From Microcebus murinus (taxonomy: Eukaryota; Chordata; Mammalia; Primates; Cheirogaleidae), in assembly GCF_040939455.1 (NCBI RefSeq), contig NC_134108.1, forward strand, positions 16,707,501 to 16,771,500: DNA of 64,000 bases, given 5' to 3'. Made by a program: the position numbers and the translations under genes. Positions 53,134-64,000 of the stretch are shown in pieces; position 1 is the first letter of the stretch, and every line of letters begins with the position of its first letter. Below the pieces are notes generated by a model. That model did not search any database and was not told the DNA's origin. It was given only the letters and a program-made list of their open reading frames with translations.

Positions 53134-56100
53134 AAAGCTCTTGCTTTCTTGTTCTTAAAATAAAAAACCTTGAAACTTCCAAATTGAAATAAAAGGCAGC
53201 TCCAAATCCAAACATACTACCGAAATGGCGTTCCAATAAGAGGGAGCCAGAGAAAGCTCTAATGGATAATGCCCGGTGATACAGGGCTCACTTTCTGCTG
53301 TAAGTCATTTCAGTGCACTGGAGCTGTGATGAGGGGGGTCTAAAATATGGACCCGTAGGTCAGGATGCCAGTGGCAGGTGTGTGTGGCAACACCAGCAAA
53401 GGCGCAGGGCTGATGAGTAACTTCCAGGCTAGGCCCTGCAGGTATGTGCCTAATCTCATCCCAGATGCCAGCCCTCCCCAGCCCAAGCAGAGCCCTGGAG
53501 GACAGGTGGGCCACTTGGCATGGGCCACTCAGTCTTCACCAAGGGTCTCAAATTTAGACTGTTGCCATCATTGCTAAATGACATTATACATACAGCTGCA
53601 GAAACCCATTCTAAGGGTCTGAATAGAAGCAAACACTCATTGCACTCCTTTACATTTTGTCTCACTTCAAACCTTACTGCCTCCAGTGTGCTACAAATTA
53701 ACATTTTTAAATAGCCTGTAATTAGCTTGCGATTAGCCCAAATAAACTGCACTGTAATCTTCCATGTTAAAAGTGTTTAATTGTTAGGTGTAAACGCTGA
53801 GATCACGCGACAATTCTGGCATCCTGATTTTAATATTCCAGGCCTCCAAAAAGGCACCTGGCCTGGGCCTCACCCATCCTCTGAAAGGTCCCGATTCCAA
53901 AAACAGGGATGCTCCTTTTCCCTGCCAACACCTGGCCAAACACTAGATTCTGCCATCAACGTGTCAGAAAGTGTCTTTTACTTGTGTTCCTCAGCTTTTC
54001 TCCCCAGTTAGTGTCGTCCATTTGCTGACCATGTAGGAATGCTCTGTGTTGTATTTAAACAGAAACAACAACAAAGCTCAGACTGTTTGCTTTTTGGCAA
54101 GTAATTATATTTTAAGCAGTATGCTAGTTTGGTTTTTGATCCCCCAGGTATGTTATATTTTATTAAAGCAAACAAGCTAAAATCAGTCATCTATAAATGC
54201 TCAGGAACAAAAAGAGAAAATGAAGTTGAAGTTGTTGATCCACACTGGAAAAATCTAAAGACCTCTTTACTCTTAAACTGTCACATCACACACAACACAG
54301 CCAATTTGCTGGTTTCCACGGTTGCACAAGTAGCTGCAGCAGTGTCTAAGAGGATGGAAACACACCTGAACTGACAGCAGGGTTAATAAAGACCTTCTTA
54401 ATTTCCAGAGACATGGGATGCCAAGACCAAATCTGGCACCAAGAGATCTGTTTATGTCCATATTCACACAGTGCAATGTACAAAAAATGCTGACTAAATT
54501 GGGACTGGGCATTTGATTACAAATGTGACTTTGTCTGAGAGGAGTCAGAGCAGAGAACTGTATTACCATCTGGCTTAAGACAGAATGGCCTCAGTGTATT
54601 TTGACATCAAGTGTGTGCATCCCGCAGCAGAATGGAGTTCAGACTCACCATTTAATGCCCATAGATACTGACTGCAACCTGCAAAGCAACAGCAGCCCAA
54701 AGCTAGGGAATGATGTTAAGACAAAAGGAAACAAAACAAAAACAAATGCCATTCAGAGAAACAACCAGGCTTTATCCAGATAACTGAAGATAATATGCAA
54801 TACAGTTTTCATCTTTATCCTATGCAAGGGAAAATAAAAGTCCCGGGTATACCTATGTCTTTTCTGCTTCTACCCTCTGAGGGGAAACCAGTATTTCCAA
54901 AAAATGCTGCACACCTATGGACTGAGCTGGGAGTAAACTCACTTTCCTGATCATTTTCTTTCCTTTTTTAATTATTTTATCCAGCCCTTTCCAGAAAAAC
55001 TGATCATTTTCTTGAAATCTGTTTTCCACATGCATTTCTCTCTGTAGCCGTAACAAAAGAAGAACAGTCAATAAAAGGAAACAAAAACCCACACACAGAC
55101 TGGACTATGTGCATGCACATGTCTGCATTAAGCCACAAGCATAGCAAGATCAAGTTCACCTTGACCCACCCGGTCAAGATCGCGAAATGGCAATCAGTTT
55201 TGTTTTGTCACTTGAATAGCGATGAATCAGAACAACATTCTATTGTATCTTTTTATATCATTAATAATCAAAAGATTATTGTGAAAGAACACCATGTCTC
55301 TTTTTTCCCTACATAATATATCTTAGTTTCTAGCCACAGTAAACTTCTTGCAGTGGCCTGTAAAGGCCACGTTTTGACTTTCCTAAACTGGGTCAGGGGC
55401 CCTCTTCTGCATTCCTGCACAGCATTTTAATAGTCTGTTTACTTGCCTCATGCAGAATCATTCCTACCCCACCAACAATCATTCTGATACCACATTTCAC
55501 TGTCACGCAACATTTTTATTGGCATTCCAAGTCCTTAAAGACCTTGGTGCATCTCCCGTCTCCACTCGGGCTCCCTTTTCCTCACACACACACAGTCATG
55601 ATAGCGCCTTGGCACAGATGCGTGCTGCCCGAGGTGGGGACTTCGTCGGCTCTGTGCCCCGCCGACAACCACACAAACCTATCCGCCGCCAACACCCACA
55701 CAGACTCAACCTCAAGGATGCCAAGGAAGTCGATACTGCCAGTAATAAGAGGCCACCTTGCACAAGACCCTTTCCTGGCCACAGTGTCACGTTGACAGAT
55801 GTCAGACTTAGCATCACTAGAGTTGGGCCCATTATGGACTTGGAAAGCTACTGTCATTTCTGACTGCAGCTTCTCCCAGCCAAAAAAAAGAGTCACATGG
55901 TGCTCGGGGATGTGCCAAATGTGGAGAAATATGGGCAACCTCCCTGCTGTTCACAAGCACTAATGTCCCAATCCCCAGCAGAGGCAAAGGCTGTGGTCCA
56001 AACACACCATTCCTTTAGGGCCCATTTGGTGCTAAATACAAACTCTCGCCATAGTTATAAATATGAATCATAATCCCTGTTTATACTGTTGAAATTTTAC

Positions 56101-56520
56101 CCATCTGTACTTTCTGTCGTCTTCATCAAAACTAACTGGCCCCAAAGACACTTTATCACATGCTTTATTCCATGCAGGATGCGGGTGATTAGGTCCTAGA
56201 GAAAGAGCCTGACATCCAGTCCAGAAAGTTAATTATTAACATAATTATCGAAACCTTTTATTTTTCAGGGTTAAGTCAAGCATCTCTGTGGGAGGGGCGT
56301 CTTTTGGTTTGTTTGTTCTCTAGATGATGGTGTAATTAGCTTTTAAGGACAATGCATTTTTTAACTTTTTAAAGTCAAACACAAATACCGAAACATCTAT
56401 CCCATCTATAGAATATTTCCTCGAGCCCCAAAATTCACCCAGAGGATTTAGAATGAAACAAAGTCATAAACCGATTCAATCCAGCCCTCAAAACTTTCCA
56501 GCCTTGACACTGTCGTCTAA

Positions 56521-56959
56521 CAGCGGTCCCCAGCCTTTTGGGCACCAGGGAAGACAATTTTTCCATGGACAGGGAAGGGGGAACGGTTTTCCATGGATAG
56601 TGAAGGGGGGACGGTTTCAGGATGAATCAAGCACATCACATTTATTGTGCAGTCAAACCTCTCCACTAATGATAATCTGTATTTGCAGCTGCTCCCCAGC
56701 GCTAGCATCACCGCCTCAGCTCCACCTCAGACCATCAGGCATTAGATTCTTGTAAGGAGCGTGCAACCTACATCCCTGGCATGCGCAGTTTACAGTACGG
56801 TTCCCGCTCCTGTGAGAATCTAACGCTGCCGCTGATCTGACAGGAGGCGGAGCTCAGGCGGTGATGCGAGTGATGGGGAGTGGCTGCAAATGCAGAGGAG
56901 CTTTGCTCCCTCCCTCTCACTCACCTCCTGCTGTGTGGCCCAGCAGTTGGGGACCCCAG
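56521..56959 (-). mobile_element. MER1 hAT-Charlie element, antisense copy
   Basis: It reads in reverse the same blocks as the copy at 45.6 kb: 'ggtccccagccttttgggca' at the left, then 'gaagacaatttttccatgga', 'gcattagattcttgtaagga', 'gcgcagtttacagtacggtt', 'gatctgacaggaggcggagc' and 'cagttggggacccc' at the right. The right terminus has a deletion next to 'tgtgtggcccagcag'. A short internal duplication of 'ttttccatgga' (56569-56598) is present. No perfect 8-bp duplication remains. Confidence 0.88.
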
Positions 56960-57790
56960 TTCCAAATGACTTTTTCTACAGCATACACAGCAAACAAAAT
57001 GGTACTTTTGCCCCTATAAAATGTCTTGAGCTTCTAATGTGTTACTCTGTGTCTCTTCTTATGGCCTCTGGTGGACTACTTCTTATCCCAGCCGTCTCGC
57101 ACTCAGCTCTGCGGGGCTGCTGACACACACAGAAAGGAAGTGTTCACCTGCAGCTGCTCAAACCCAAAGCTGCTCCAACCCACCAGCAAAGCAGGGAGGC
57201 AGTTTGTCTGCTTGTGGGAAGGCAGAATAGAAAGTGTAGAAATACACGTAAAATTTGGATGCAGTAAAAGGAAACATTATGGACTGAAAGTTACAGCTTT
57301 TCAAGACAAGGAATTGCCACCAGGAGTTGAAATCTGTGAGGAGCTAACCGTGAGAGGGAGTTTTTAGTAGGTTGGTAGTGTTTCGGGCATCGCCTCAGTG
57401 ATGGATAACCTCAAAACTAGTCCAGTCTAACACTGACCTCTAGACATCTGAGCCGTGTGAAGGACACAGGAAACACCTAGCACATGACCCTGTCTTTAGC
57501 GGCTTTAGCATTCCCCTGTACCGCTGCGACTTACCTGGAATTTCAGAGAAAGAATTTGAATATGCCAATTCTGGGTCTCACTTTTCTCACTAATTACAAT
57601 TCAAAGAATTCAAGTCAAGTTTCCAGTCTGGCTTGAATTAGGTCCCATCCATTTCACTCACCACCAAATTATTGCACCTTTGATGGGAAATAATTAAGCT
57701 CATGTGGTGTATTTCCCCCCCAAGACCATCTTTTGCAGCTTTGAAACAGAGAACACCAAATTAGCCCCACCTGTCTAAATGGGACGGAGG

Positions 57791-58074
57791 GGCCAGGTAC
57801 AGTTGCTCATGCCTGTAATCCCAGCACTTTGGGAGGCCGAGGCAGGAGGATAGCTTGAAGCCAGGAGTTCAAGACAAGCCTGAGTAAGTGGGATACCCTG
57901 TCTCTACAAAAAACAGAAAACTCAGTCAGGCACGGTGGCATGTGTCTGTAGTCCCAGCTACTCAGAAGGCTGAGGCAGGAGCCCAGGAGTTGGAGGTTGC
58001 AGGGAGCTATGATGACGCCACTGCCCTCTAGTCCAGGCGAGAGACCATGATTCTGTCTCAAAAAAATAAAAATA
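57791..58074 (+). repeat. Old Alu (J-like)
   Basis: It begins ggccaggtacagttgctcat with 'cagcactttgggaggccgag' (the primate-wide Alu sequence, not 'ctagcactctggg') and the short linker 'acaaaaaacagaaaactcag', without the strepsirrhine insertion. It is therefore an older copy. Confidence 0.9.
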
Positions 58075-58235
58075 AATGGGAAGGTTACTTACCCCACCAA
58101 CAGGCAGGCTTCCTTTCTTACCTATAAGCTGCCTTCCAGGTTCCCAAACACCATGAGATGATCACCATGGTAACCTCAACTCCTAACCAACTAGAATTGT
58201 GAGAAGAGCAGTTTCGTGTGGAATCAACAACCTAC

Positions 58236-58547
<312 letters not shown>

Positions 58548-59379
58548 CCAGAAAACCAATCTACCAACTCACAGAAATCATTACCTCGCATGGTAAAATG
58601 TCCAAGGAGGACACAAAGTATACTACCAGACTATAAGCTGAGATAAAAATTGCAACATTCAAGAATTCAGTGCAAAATTTAAGTTGCTGTTCTGTGGTAA
58701 TCTTGCAAAAATGAAAGTACTTTTTCATTAACTATGTTTCAATAGGAGAACCTAATGAATTTTCACACAGCATGGAAGTCTTTTGACACATGAGCTTACT
58801 TTCTTCGTAAAAAGGAAATAACACCACCATTCACACATGCTAGGGAACAAAGTTATAGCAAAGAAGCTCTTGAAAACCATAACACCCACCTGCGCCAAGG
58901 TGACAGCTCCCAGGACAATGGCGTTCTGCCCCCAACAAACACTTCCCAGCCTCAACCAACTTAATTAAACTAACTCCCATCCCTGTCGACTACTAAATCA
59001 GTAGGGGAAAAAATCAAGAGAAATATTTGGCAGTCATAACATCAGATTACTCCTGACCCCAAGAATCTTTACTTAAGTTGAGCTAAGGAAACAAATAAAA
59101 GTGCCACAGTCTTGCAGTGGAAGGAGAATACACAACAGTGGTACCCAACTGCCTGCTGGGTCCCTTACATAAGAGGAATCCTTCTGTATAACATAAAAGG
59201 AATAATTAATAAAAAGAACTATCTGTTTGTAATTAGTTCTAAACAAGCTGCTTAATTGTTGTTTTTGTTGTTTTTGTTGTTCTCAGCCTAAGTAGATTTT
59301 TTTTCAGATGGGGGCTGGGGAGGGAATAAGGATTCAATTGAATTAGCAGTTTTCAAACTTCTTTCAAAGGCAGAGGAAC

Positions 59380-59693
59380 TTTTTTTTTTGAGACAGAGTC
59401 TCACTCTGTTGCTCAGGCTAGAGTGCCGTGGCATCAGCCTAGCTCACAGCAACCTCAAACTCCTGGGCTCAAGTGATCCTCCTGCCTCAGCCTCCTGAAT
59501 AGCTGGGACTACAGGCATGCGCCAACATCCTCAGCTAATTTTTTCTATGTATGTATGGTTGTCCAGCTAATTTCCTTCTATTTTTAGTAGAGATGGGGTC
59601 TTGCTCTTACTCAGGCTGGTCTCGAACTCCTGAGCTCAAAGGAGCCACCTGCCCGAGCCTCCCAGAGTGCTAGGATCACAGGTGTGAGCCACC
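59380..59693 (-). repeat. Alu, strepsirrhine type, antisense copy
   Basis: The reversed Alu runs from a T-run and 'gagacagagtctcactctgt' to 'gatcacaggtgtgagccacc' and includes the reversed insertion (gctaatttccttctattttt). Flanks cagaggaact and cagaggacct suggest a short target duplication. The copy is about 1.1 kb downstream of exon 2 in the transcript, in the sense orientation. Confidence 0.93.
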
Positions 59694-60069
59694 ACAGAGG
59701 ACCTTTGTTATTCAACAAAGAGCCATGTAGCCCCCCTGTACATGACGTGGTCTGAAAGGAGCTGGGCTGGATAAGAGGACAAAGAGGGTTGAGTCTTTTC
59801 TTCTGCCTCACCCCCCACTCTCTTCCTGAGGAGGTCTTGAGGTCAACACAGTGAAACAAAACAATTTGAAAGACAGGCAACTAAAATGAATCCAATATGT
59901 AGCAAATTTAAACTGATAAATATAGAAGCTTCAGTAAGATATTTTGTATCAAAGGTACAGCACGTGACTACTAGCACACATACAAATTAAATAGAGCTCC
60001 CCTAAGCCATTTATTTACTATCACATGCAAGTCCAAATGCTCCACTAATTACAGACATAAAGGTCTTTA

Positions 60070-60370
60070 CGAAACAGCCAAATGATTTCATGCACCTCAG
60101 TGAGAAAGGAGAATATAGCAATGAAAGATGGTGATGACAAAGAAGTCACAAAAACATGGAAGAAGAATTATAATAAAATGTTAAGTAAAAAAGCAAGAAA
60201 TGAGTTACACACACACACACACACACACACACAGGATTGTACTGCTGATTTTAAAATGCCCACAACACTGAAAGTGTACCTACCAAAATACTCACATGGT
60301 TATTATTATGTGAGAGATTATGGGTGATTTCTTGCTTCTTTAAATTTTATATTGTTTTTCAAAAACAGAA
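60070..60370 (+). repeat. L1M 3'-region fragment with CA repeat
   Basis: The end 'ttatgggtgatttcttgcttctttaaattttatattg' is a familiar L1M 3' untranslated block. An (AC)n microsatellite lies inside at 60207-60233. Confidence 0.5.
60207..60233. repeat. (AC)n microsatellite
   Basis: This is an uninterrupted run of about 13 AC units. Confidence 0.97.
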
Positions 60371-60644
60371 AAGGAGAAGGGAAGGAAAGAAACAGGAAGA
60401 AAAGAAAATGGGAAGGAAAGAGAAAAAAGAACTGGCTTAGGCACCCTTTGGGCTTCGAGCTGATAAAAATGTAGTGTAATAAAAATATCCTTTTCCCTTA
60501 AGTCAAAAAGAATAGAAATAAAAATCTAGTGTTTTAACGAGTGCAAAGATCTGACCCTATGGCCCCCGCCAACACTCGCTCTGTTTGATGCCCACAGCAG
60601 GAGCGGGCTGGTCCCCCGGGGATCGGCCAGTCTACCCTGCGCTA

Positions 60645-60974
<330 letters not shown>

Positions 60975-60989
60975 CTATGCAAAGTCTGG

Positions 60990-61230
60990 AGAAGTAACGG
61001 CTCATATTTATTAATCGGCGAGCATTAGGTGCCAGTCTAAATTTCCCATGGGAGATCTCCTAATCCTCAGGACAGCGCTCTGAGATGGGGCCTGTTTTTT
61101 CCCTGACTGTATCAATGGGCAAACAGTAGCTCAAAGAAGTTGAGTGGCTGCCCACGGATCACAGGACCAAGAAGCAAAGAGGCCAGATCTCCAACCTGGG
61201 ACTGTCTGGTGCCAAGGCCATGGGCTTCGA
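60990..61230 (-). repeat. MIR SINE, antisense copy, diverged
   Basis: The pattern 'gagcattaggtgccagtcta...gtatcaatgggcaaacagtagctcaaagaagttgagtggctgccca...gccagatctccaacctgg' is a reversed MIR, about 0.1 kb upstream of exon 2. Confidence 0.7.
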
Positions 61231-61659
61231 CCTGCACCTCTCTACCTGTGTAGCGGGACTAGCAGAAAATGCCAGGGAAGTGCCTTCAGCAAGGGCACAG
61301 AGGAGGCCCCCTAACGCCCAGTGCAGCCCCTGGCCACACCAGCACCTCCTGGGAAGCTCACAAAAGAGACAGAAGCCAGGATCACTTCTGAAAATTCTAA
61401 CTGGAGCCTGAGAATTCAGAAACCAGTGGGGAGATTTGCATCTCGGTCATAGCTCACCATACATCATCTTGTAAGGCTCTCAAAAGGGGAAAATCTTTTT
61501 GTCATTTACATTCATTTGTATTCATTATTTATTATTCTAGTCATTAATATTCATATTATTCATTAGACATACATTAATCATTCCAAGTACAGGTACAAGA
61601 GTTCATGCTACAACTGCACCTAAATAAATAAGTAAACATGTCACTTGTCTCTTCACTGA

Positions 61660-62225
61660 GGCAAGTGCCCCAGTAGTTGCTCTAGAGCCCATTCTCTGAG
61701 TTTTGTGGTTTTTATTTTTGTTTTTTTTTGAGACAGAGTCTCACTCTGTTGCCCGGGCTAGAGTGCCATGGCGTCAGCCTAGCTCACAGCAACCTCAAAC
61801 TCCTAGGCTCAAGTGATCCTCCTGCCTCAGCCTCCCTAGTAGCTGGGACTATAGGCATGCGCCACCTTGCCCAGCTAATTTTTTCTATATATTTTAGTTG
61901 TCTGGCTCATTTCTTTCTATTTTTAGTAGAGATGGGGTCTTGCTCTTGCTCAGGCTGTTCTCAGACTCCTGAGCTCAAACAATCCGCCTGCCTCTGCCTC
62001 CCAGAGTGCTAGGATTACAGATGTCAGCCACGCACACCGGCCACCCATTCTCTGAGTTTGCGCCCAGCTCTGCTGCCTTGTACTGGTTCAGTAGCCTTGG
62101 GCCTGTTTCTTCATCTCTCAGGAGCACTTTAATGACCCAAGCACCTACGTCACGTGGGGAGCACTCAGACTTTAGCCTGCTCATGTGTTCTGCCAGGCAC
62201 ATAGTAAGTGCTCAAAACTTAATGT
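61660..62225 (+). repeat. MIR split by an Alu
   Basis: The left part 'tgctctagagcccattctctgag' and the right part 'gcccagctctgctgccttgtactgg', 'gccttgggcctgtttcttcatctc', 'aggcacatagtaagtgctcaaa' form one MIR, interrupted by the Alu at 61704-62043. Confidence 0.7.
61704..62043 (-). mobile_element. Full-length Alu, antisense copy, 16-bp target duplication
   Basis: The reversed strepsirrhine-type Alu ends at 'tgtcagccacgcacaccggcc'. A perfect 16-bp duplication, cccattctctgagttt, occurs at 61688-61703 and 62044-62059. It lies in intron 1 in the sense orientation. Confidence 0.95.
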
Positions 62226-63299
62226 AGTCTAATATTCACTAGAAGCCCGTGTTTCATCCTGCAGTCTTCCTTTAGGTGTGTGGATCCTAAATGCAAGTCT
62301 GAGCACCTACAAGGAGGAGACAGAGGCTGCGTCCATGCATAAGCTGTGCCATTTCTTTCATCAATTCTTTCTTGCAGAAAGACATCCCCTCTCCTCGGCT
62401 CCTTTTTTAGCCCCCCAACATGTTACGAATAAATGACTCGACCAAGACAATCAAGGAAAATGATTTTACCAAGACAACCGAGGAAAACACAACTTTTAGA
62501 CAACGTAAAGTTGCACGCATATTTTCCACTTTACAGACTGCTTGCCAGCCCCTCTGGCTATTTAATGTTGGTGCCCCAGCCATGGCAACGCATGCCTGCT
62601 TCTGCAGAGCAGCCGCAGGTGCACGCAGGGCTTGGGAGCCAGGTTCTCCCAAAGCCTTCCTGCTCCAGACCTCGAGCCCGCTCATGCAGAGCGAGGACCA
62701 TCCCTGCCCCACTTCTGCATTTGCTGATTTTACAGAACTCAGGGAGAGGAGAAACAGAAATCGAAAGAAATGGGTTTTTAGAAAAGCCCCTTTCTTTCCC
62801 AGCAGTATCATGTGCTACACGTGAGGTAATTGCTTCAAAGTCCCTAGTACAGAGCCAGGGACAGGAAGGGCTCTTCCAAGGCCAGGGAGATCTTTGAACA
62901 TTTTAACATGTCTGGGCAAAAGTCGTTCCCTCTCTCCAGTCAGTTGGTCTGTCTGAGACGACTGGCTAGACCCACAGACCCGCAGCAGCTGAGGTGGGAG
63001 ACCCTCTGCTCAAAACGTGGATGGTCACATGCCCAGGACGGTAATGACACCCGTCAGGATGGAAATCCGCCACGGACCTCTGAGGACACGCACAGCAGCC
63101 TCCCATCTTTGCTTTACTGCCTCCAGGAAAGGAAACCACCTGCAAACAGAAAGAATCTCTCTCGGGCGGAGAGGGAGCCAGGCCAGAACAGCTGAAGGCG
63201 GGGTTCCTGAAACACGGTGTGCAAACCAAATTATAATCCCGAGGACTGCCCCGACTCGTTGCAGCTCAACAACACATGCCCCCTGGGCCACAGCACGAA

Positions 63300-63480
63300 C
63301 ATCCGCAACCTCCCAACTGGTTTTCCATCTCCTTCCCCACCTGGCCCGATCTGCCACCAAAGTGATCTTGCTAAGCTGAAATCTGACCGGGTCTCCCTCC
63401 ACCAAGAGCGTTCCATGCCACGCCCTTCGCCCACCCTGCAAAATAAACCCCAAATGTACCAGCCTGGCTCTCAGTCCCCC
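63300..63480 (+). repeat. L2 LINE fragment
   Basis: The order 'ccaaagtgatcttgctaagctgaaatctgaccgggtctccctcc' and 'aaataaaccccaaatgtaccagcctggc' follows the L2 region preceding its 3' end. Confidence 0.6.
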
Positions 63481-63610
63481 TCACCTGGGGTCCCCATTTC
63501 CAGCCCAGTGATGGCCTGTGGACTGGGGGGGGGGCCAGAGAGGAGCCGGACAGCCACAGGCAGCCTCCTCCAGCCACACAAGGCCTGACCGCCCCCCCCA
63601 ACTCCCCATC

Positions 63611-63611
<1 letters not shown>

Positions 63612-63653
<42 letters not shown>
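63612..63653. repeat. (AC)21 microsatellite
   Basis: This is an uninterrupted run of 21 AC units in intron 1; probably polymorphic. Confidence 0.98.
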
Positions 63654-63656
<3 letters not shown>

Positions 63657-64000
63657 GGGAATGGAGGGAAACGACTGGAGGAAACTAGGAGAGGAGGAGA
63701 GCAGAAGAGCAGGTCCCAGGGGCTCACCTGCTCTGACCACAGCTACCAACAGCCGTGACTAGGATAGCCAAGCGCCAGCCCCTGGGAGGCAAGGGCTCGA
63801 TTCCACGCTGCCTGGGCCACTCAAGGAAGCACCAGGCAGTCCCCAGGACAAAGGGAACTGGGCGATCTTTAGCATCAGGACACCCCCATCCCAATTAAAC
63901 TAGGGATGCTTGCTTACACATCAAAGAAACAAAGCCATCACCATCCCCATTCACCTCGAGCACCTCACGTTTTCTCAACCCCTCTCCCCAGTGTATACTG

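Overview
This window is primate nuclear DNA, most probably from a strepsirrhine (lemur-type) primate. Most of its Alu elements share an insertion not found in human Alus (aaatagaaagaaattaat followed by tggccaacta) and the wording 'cagcctgagcaagagcgaga', which I associate with strepsirrhine Alus. MIR, L2, L1M, MER and MaLR fossils make up the older mammalian layer. There are no bacterial-type genes, operons, CRISPR arrays or viral coding regions.

The only gene I can support is SASH1 (SAM and SH3 domain containing 1), read from the minus strand, so its 5' end lies to the right of the window. Three short coding exons are present: exon 2 (60762-60890, 129 bp), exon 3 (20765-20815, 51 bp) and exon 4 (20582-20631, 50 bp). 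All have canonical AG/GT splice sites and a continuous reading frame (phases 0-0, 0-0, 0-2). Together they encode about 76 residues of the N-terminal region, ahead of the SLY, SH3 and SAM domains. Exon 1 (with promoter) and exon 5 onward lie outside. Everything else is intronic: the end of intron 1 (60891-64000), all of intron 2 (about 39.9 kb), a 133-bp intron 3, and the start of intron 4 (1-20581).

Region by region: 1-20.5 kb is intron 4, with MIRs, a near-palindromic hAT-type MITE (4.3 kb), two CpG-rich patches (7.6-8.0 and 9.0-9.3 kb), an MST-type MaLR solo LTR (13.1 kb), a full-length Alu with a clean target duplication (14.2 kb) and an old L1 3' end (18.2-18.9 kb). The exon 3/4 pair sits at 20.6-20.8 kb. 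Intron 2 holds about a dozen and a half Alu, MLT1, MER20, L2 and L1 pieces. It also has a 423-bp class II endogenous retrovirus solo LTR with a 6-bp target duplication (40.3 kb), an L1 3' end interrupted by a MER1 hAT element with an intact 8-bp target duplication (45.3-47.2 kb), a 66-bp L1-tail insertion (52.4 kb) and a perfect 38-bp inverted repeat (53.05 kb). Intron 1 at the right end carries MIR, Alu and L2 pieces and a (CA)21 microsatellite.

Every L1 and LTR element whose orientation I could read is on the plus strand, antisense to SASH1. That fits selection against sense-strand polyadenylation signals inside introns. I found no undescribed multi-gene system. The most unusual items are the perfect inverted repeat, the class II solo LTR and the exon 3/4 architecture.
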